From: Chloroflexota bacterium
Lineage (GTDB): Bacteria; Chloroflexota; Anaerolineae; UBA7937; B3-Chlor
Assembly (NCBI GenBank): GCA_030613785.1
Contig: JAUWLF010000007.1
Span: forward strand, 18,870-82,869
Length of the DNA: 64,000 bases
Direction: 5' to 3'
The position numbers were made by a program, and so were the translations under genes. Below the pieces are notes generated by a model. That model was given only the letters and a program-made list of their open reading frames with translations. It was not told the origin of the DNA and did not search any database. How positions within the stretch are numbered: the first letter of the stretch is position 1; every line of letters begins with the position of its first letter. Positions 60,531 through 64,000 of this stretch are shown here, piece by piece.

Positions 60531-61697
60531 GTGCCTCTGAGACTTGGCTCTATCGGTGACGCCGTCGAACGGATGGTGGAAATCTTGGCGGCGGAGGAGC
60601 GAAGCCAGTGGGTGGAACGAGCCCAACGGTTGCTTCACGACGCTGATCCAGGGGAGCTGAAGGCCAAGTTGCGGGATCGCCGAACACGTGTACCCTGGCT
60701 GGTGGCCATCCCTGTGAGCAGCATGGACGACGTCTTCGGTGCACCGGATTGCCCCAGCTACTTCAGTGTAGTGGCCGCCGACGGCTCTTCCGTACCTCCG
60801 GACAGGCATAGTCTCGCGCGGTTCTATGTTCTCAACATCGGACGAGCCATCCTTACCTATGGCGAGCGGCCGTCTGCTGTCCTCGCCGCCTCGGCACAGT
60901 TTCGTTTTCAGATAGAGGATCTGTACCTCTATCCCAGTGCAGGGAGCTTTCCCATAGAGGGCGCGCGTCTTAGCGCCAAGATGGCTGTTGCAGAGCTAGG
61001 AGGGTTGCGGGAGGCGACCGAGAGGACCGAGACTCCCGTGGCGGCTCTGCGAGACGGATCCCTGATCTTGTGGGGGCTCCAAAACGAGGATAGACGCGTG
61101 CAACAACGGTTTCTCAGGAAGTTCCTGGAATGCCTGGATGATTTCCAGAACGCAGGTGTCCCCGTGGTCGGCTACACTAGCTTTCCTGGCGCTCGCGATG
61201 TGGTGAACTCCGTGAGAGTGTGGCTCTGTCAAGCAGAGGCCATAGACTGCGCCAACTGCTCCTCCCCCGAAGCCATGGATTCCTGCAAGGCCCTAGTGAC
61301 GATTCTCGACCGACAGTTGTTCGGTTTCTTGAAAGCAGGTGAGCGCTCGGACATCTTTGAAAGCACGTCGGCCATCTTGAGCGAATACGGAGACCATCGG
61401 ATTCAGTTCTTCTACTTGAACGTCGACGGCGAGGTGGTCCGGATAGAGGCTCCTCAGTGGGTGATGCATGATTCACAGATGGTGGACTTCGTGCACTCGG
61501 TCCTGTGTGATCAGTGCCGTCGGAGCGGGGTCCACCCACCTTATCCCCCGGCACTGCAAGAGGCTCACGAGCAGGCCGTCATCTCCACCACCGACAGGCG
61601 GCTCGTCGAGGACATGGTGGATAGAGCCCTGGCCCGGAGAGGGATCGTCTTTACTCGTTCTGCGAAGGATCGGAGCAAGAAGAGGCGGGCGGTGTGA
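60531..61697 (+). CDS. nurA: NurA-domain nuclease
   Basis: A 388-residue protein with a NurA domain: VVAADGSSVPPDRH holds the first metal-binding Asp, and later ALRDGSLILWG, GYTSFPGARDVVNS and FFYLNV fit the RNase H-like core. GTG 60531, 4 bp after AGGGAG, is the likely start; the frame is open further upstream into selB. NurA is a 5'-3' exonuclease/endonuclease that works with the HerA hexamer on DNA ends. The herA gene is two genes downstream in the same tightly packed operon. Confidence 0.9.
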   Translation: MPLRLGSIGDAVERMVEILAAEERSQWVERAQRLLHDADPGELKAKLRDRRTRVPWLVAIPVSSMDDVFGAPDCPSYFSVVAADGSSVPPDRHSLARFYVLNIGRAILTYGERPSAVLAASAQFRFQIEDLYLYPSAGSFPIEGARLSAKMAVAELGGLREATERTETPVAALRDGSLILWGLQNEDRRVQQRFLRKFLECLDDFQNAGVPVVGYTSFPGARDVVNSVRVWLCQAEAIDCANCSSPEAMDSCKALVTILDRQLFGFLKAGERSDIFESTSAILSEYGDHRIQFFYLNVDGEVVRIEAPQWVMHDSQMVDFVHSVLCDQCRRSGVHPPYPPALQEAHEQAVISTTDRRLVEDMVDRALARRGIVFTRSAKDRSKKRRAV

Positions 61698-62284
61698 GGG
61701 TAGGGGAGATCGTGGAAAGCAATAGTACGGGTTTCGTGTGCGAGAGCTATGAGTTGAATCGCCCGCCAGCCCTCGGCAGTTTGGTCAAGGTACATGTCGG
61801 GGAAGCCCGTGATCTCTACGGGGTGGTCTGCTATGGGGAGACGGGCAGTCTCGACCCCGGGCGGCGGGCCGTACGAAGGAGCACCGACGAGGTCTATGAT
61901 CATCAAGTGTATCGGGAGAGCCCTCAGCTGGAGCACGTCTTGCGCACGGAGTTCACGAGCGTTCCGGTAGGTATCGTAGAGCGGAGAATCGTCGTGCAGG
62001 GTCTCCCTTCCCTGCCTCCGCCTCTTCATTTCTCGGTTCACACTTGCAGCTCTGAGGAGACTATCCTCTTCACCGAGAACCTGTACTACTTTCGCCTTCT
62101 GCTAAGGGCCTCGGGTCCAGTGGCGGTCGAGCAGCTTCTGGCGGCAAGTGTGCGAGAGGTCTACATCGAAAGGGGTTCGGACGAGGAATGGCTGAGAGAG
62201 GCAGCGCGGGAGGCAGCTAGTCTTCTCAAGCATGATTACGATCGATTGATGGCGGTACTCTACGCCATACAGCCAGTTCGCTGA
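61694..62284 (+). CDS. Unknown protein between nurA and herA, possible HAS-barrel-type accessory
   Basis: A 196-residue protein, GTG start overlapping the nurA stop by 4 bp. The N-terminal ~80 residues (RVGEIVESNSTGFVCESYEL, then LGSLVKVHV and LYGVVCYGET) look like a small beta-barrel of the kind at the N-terminus of HerA and F1 ATPases (HAS barrel). The rest is mixed, with a helical C-terminus ending in LMAVLYAIQPVR. I do not recognise a family. Location suggests it is a subunit or loader of the HerA-NurA complex. Confidence 0.7.
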   Translation: MRVGEIVESNSTGFVCESYELNRPPALGSLVKVHVGEARDLYGVVCYGETGSLDPGRRAVRRSTDEVYDHQVYRESPQLEHVLRTEFTSVPVGIVERRIVVQGLPSLPPPLHFSVHTCSSEETILFTENLYYFRLLLRASGPVAVEQLLAASVREVYIERGSDEEWLREAAREAASLLKHDYDRLMAVLYAIQPVR

Positions 62285-62305
62285 CATGTGGTCATAGGAG
62301 TCCGA

Positions 62306-63913
62306 ATGGATGGCAGACGATTGGGCGTGGTCACCGATGGTGGGTTCAATACTGGTCTGACGGTTCGGCTGGATGCTGACTGCCCCACAGAAGATCTCCG
62401 AATCGGCGACTTTGTCGTCGTGGAGGGTGAATCCAATCGCTACTTTAGCATGATCTCCGACATGCAACTCCACGTCAGTGACCCCAGAGTGCTGGCTTCG
62501 CCCCCTCATGACGCACCACCTCTCGTCGCCCAGGCCCTGGCCGGCACGACAACCTATGCCACTGTCGAGGTCAAGCCCATGCTGATGCTCGACCTCAGGC
62601 CTGACCTCGGTGAGGCCACTCGACCGCAACGCGTGAGGACAATCCCTATGCACTTCGCGGCCTTGCATCGAGCCACTGAGATGGACTTTGCCACCGTCTT
62701 TGGTAAGGAAGGGGACAGGAACTTCGCCATAGGAACTCCTGTGTCCATGAACATCCCAGTGCGCCTGAGGCTGGATAGGTTTGTGGAGCGCTCCAACGGC
62801 ATCTTCGGTCAGTCGGGTACCGGCAAGAGCTTTCTGGCCCGTCTTCTTCTCTGTGGCATCATCACCTCAGGCGCGGCGGCCAATTTGATCTTCGACATGC
62901 ATAGCGAGTATGCCTTCGACAAGCAAACGGAGGACGGTCGCTGGGTTCGGGGTCTGCGCGAGCTGCTGGGATCTCGAGTCCTTGTCTATTCTGTGGACGC
63001 CAAGGCGGCTGCCAGGCGCAACGTGGACGTGACCTTGACCGTTGGCCTGAACCAGATCGAGGCCGAGGACATCATGCTCCTGGCCGACGAGTTGGACCTC
63101 ACGGCTACAACAGCGGCCACCGCTGGCTTGTTGGGGGATAGATACGGGGGCAACTGGCTGCGGCAGCTTCTGGCCATGTCCTCTGACGACCTGGCCGAGT
63201 TTTGCCAGTCGTCAGGGGCCCATCCTGAAGCCACCAAGGCCCTACAGCGCAAGTTGAGAGATGTCCAGAGGCGGGCCTATCTCAAAGAGGACGTGCCTTT
63301 CTCGCCTATTGATGAGATGGTTACTTCTCTAGGAAGAGGTCGCAGCATCATCCTGGAGTTTGGTCGCCACGACTCCCCACTGGACTACATGTTGGTGGCC
63401 AACATCGTCACTCGGCGCATCCGTACCCTGTACCGTCGGAAGATGGAGCGCTTCGAGGAAACCAGGGCCGAAGGCGCCACGCCACCGCAATTGATGATCA
63501 CCTTGGAGGAGGCGCACAAATTCCTCAATCCTAGTGCGGCCAGGCAGACGATCTTCGGCACTATTGCCCGCGAGATGCGCAAGTACAATGTCACGTTGAT
63601 GGTGATAGATCAGCGGCCCAGCGGCATAGATGCCGAGGTGAGGTCTCAGTTGGGTACCCGGATCACGGGGTTGCTGACAGAAGAGAGGGACATAGACGCT
63701 GTTCTCACAGGAGTCGGCAGTCGCAGCTTCTTGCGCGGGTCGTTGGCCAGCCTGGATACCTGCCAACAGGTGCTCCTCATGGGCCATGCGGTGCCCATGC
63801 CTGTCATGGTTAGAACTCGCCCCTATGACGAACAGTTCTATCAGGACATACGGGGAAGCGACCAAGCGAAAGAGCGGCCTGACGTCTGCATCACAGACAT
63901 ATGGGCAGAATAA
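62306..63913 (+). CDS. herA: HerA-type hexameric DNA-translocating ATPase
   Basis: A 535-residue HerA/FtsK-superfamily ATPase. N-terminal HAS barrel (GRRLGVVTDGGFNTGLTVRL), Walker A GIFGQSGTGKS at ~residue 168, NLIFDMHSEYAF, a helical insertion, Walker B LMITLEEAHKFLNP, and a C-terminal sensor/arginine region (MLVIDQRPSGIDAEVRSQ-like order TLMVIDQRPSGID). ATG 62306 has AGGAG 5 bp upstream; GTG 62288 is the other option. With NurA it would resect or process DNA double-strand ends, for recombination or defence. Confidence 0.92.
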   Translation: MDGRRLGVVTDGGFNTGLTVRLDADCPTEDLRIGDFVVVEGESNRYFSMISDMQLHVSDPRVLASPPHDAPPLVAQALAGTTTYATVEVKPMLMLDLRPDLGEATRPQRVRTIPMHFAALHRATEMDFATVFGKEGDRNFAIGTPVSMNIPVRLRLDRFVERSNGIFGQSGTGKSFLARLLLCGIITSGAAANLIFDMHSEYAFDKQTEDGRWVRGLRELLGSRVLVYSVDAKAAARRNVDVTLTVGLNQIEAEDIMLLADELDLTATTAATAGLLGDRYGGNWLRQLLAMSSDDLAEFCQSSGAHPEATKALQRKLRDVQRRAYLKEDVPFSPIDEMVTSLGRGRSIILEFGRHDSPLDYMLVANIVTRRIRTLYRRKMERFEETRAEGATPPQLMITLEEAHKFLNPSAARQTIFGTIAREMRKYNVTLMVIDQRPSGIDAEVRSQLGTRITGLLTEERDIDAVLTGVGSRSFLRGSLASLDTCQQVLLMGHAVPMPVMVRTRPYDEQFYQDIRGSDQAKERPDVCITDIWAE

Positions 63914-64000
63914 GGGTCAGGGGCTGGAGAGGTCTCTCATGCCTCAGCGGTGAGGAGCAGTCTCTGAATCCAGGACTTCACGGGGCCTTGATACCGCTTG

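Noticed and set aside
1..64000. CRISPR array, tRNA or rRNA genes, prophage or intact IS
   Set aside because: No spaced direct repeats, no T-arm-like motifs outside coding genes, no rRNA stretches, and no integrase or complete transposase were seen.

Overview
The window looks like chromosomal DNA of an anaerobic bacterium with moderately high GC, most plausibly a Chloroflexota (Anaerolineae/Dehalococcoidia-like) lineage. That placement is an inference from gene content: ferredoxin-dependent oxidoreductases, HdrA, an O-phosphoserine-type TrpB2, a V4R protein, a TPR protein with P-x-W-L repeats, a membrane pyrophosphatase, and SelB next to NurA/HerA. No marker gene proves it. I found no rRNA, tRNA or CRISPR array. 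Clear sigma70-type promoters (TTGNNN, 16-18 bp, TATAAT-like) precede many transcription units.

Region 1 (1-20.6 kb, all + strand) is a long catabolic array. It holds a hydantoinase/oxoprolinase pair (A subunit truncated by the window edge), a V4R small-molecule-binding protein, TrpB2, a ParB/SerK-like protein, indolepyruvate:ferredoxin oxidoreductase (IorAB), a molybdenum hydroxylase (FAD/FeS/Mo), a class III CoA-transferase and a HisC-type aminotransferase. These are followed by two acyl-CoA dehydrogenases, a second and atypical molybdenum enzyme (4-hydroxybenzoyl-CoA reductase-like), a methylmalonyl-CoA epimerase-like protein and a B12-binding mutase small subunit. The enzyme classes match those proposed for anaerobic indoleacetate breakdown, with TrpB2, an aminotransferase and IorAB able to feed indole or tryptophan into it. 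I consider this the most interesting system in the window.

Region 2 (20.7-29.8 kb) is regulatory: an OmpR-type regulator with a PAS kinase whose promoter carries four 11-bp-spaced repeats, a 2[4Fe-4S] ferredoxin, a DUF1786 protein, a small membrane protein divergent from a GAF-domain kinase, glutamate dehydrogenase, and a second OmpR-type regulator ending at a strong terminator.

Region 3 (30.0-39.3 kb) is one electron-transfer operon: a HoxEFU/NuoEFG-type NADH diaphorase, an HdrA-MvhD fusion, an FrhB-like flavoprotein, the GXGXG and FMN parts of glutamate synthase without a glutaminase domain, and an unknown protein. It may be an electron-bifurcating or confurcating complex coupled to a glutamate synthase-like enzyme.

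Region 4 (39.7-44.6 kb, - strand) is an ArsR-like regulator, an MFS exporter and an ABC-2 transporter, one of whose permease genes carries a frameshift and an in-frame TGA. Region 5 (44.9-64 kb) is mostly housekeeping: an HtrA-like protease, RsfS (apparently from a CTG start), a class III sirtuin, Ndk, a 1229-residue TPR protein with 17 P-x-W-L motifs, a histone-deacetylase-family amidohydrolase, an LCP protein, a K+-independent type membrane pyrophosphatase, a transposase remnant, PhoU, a coiled-coil protein, SelB, and a NurA / unknown / HerA operon.
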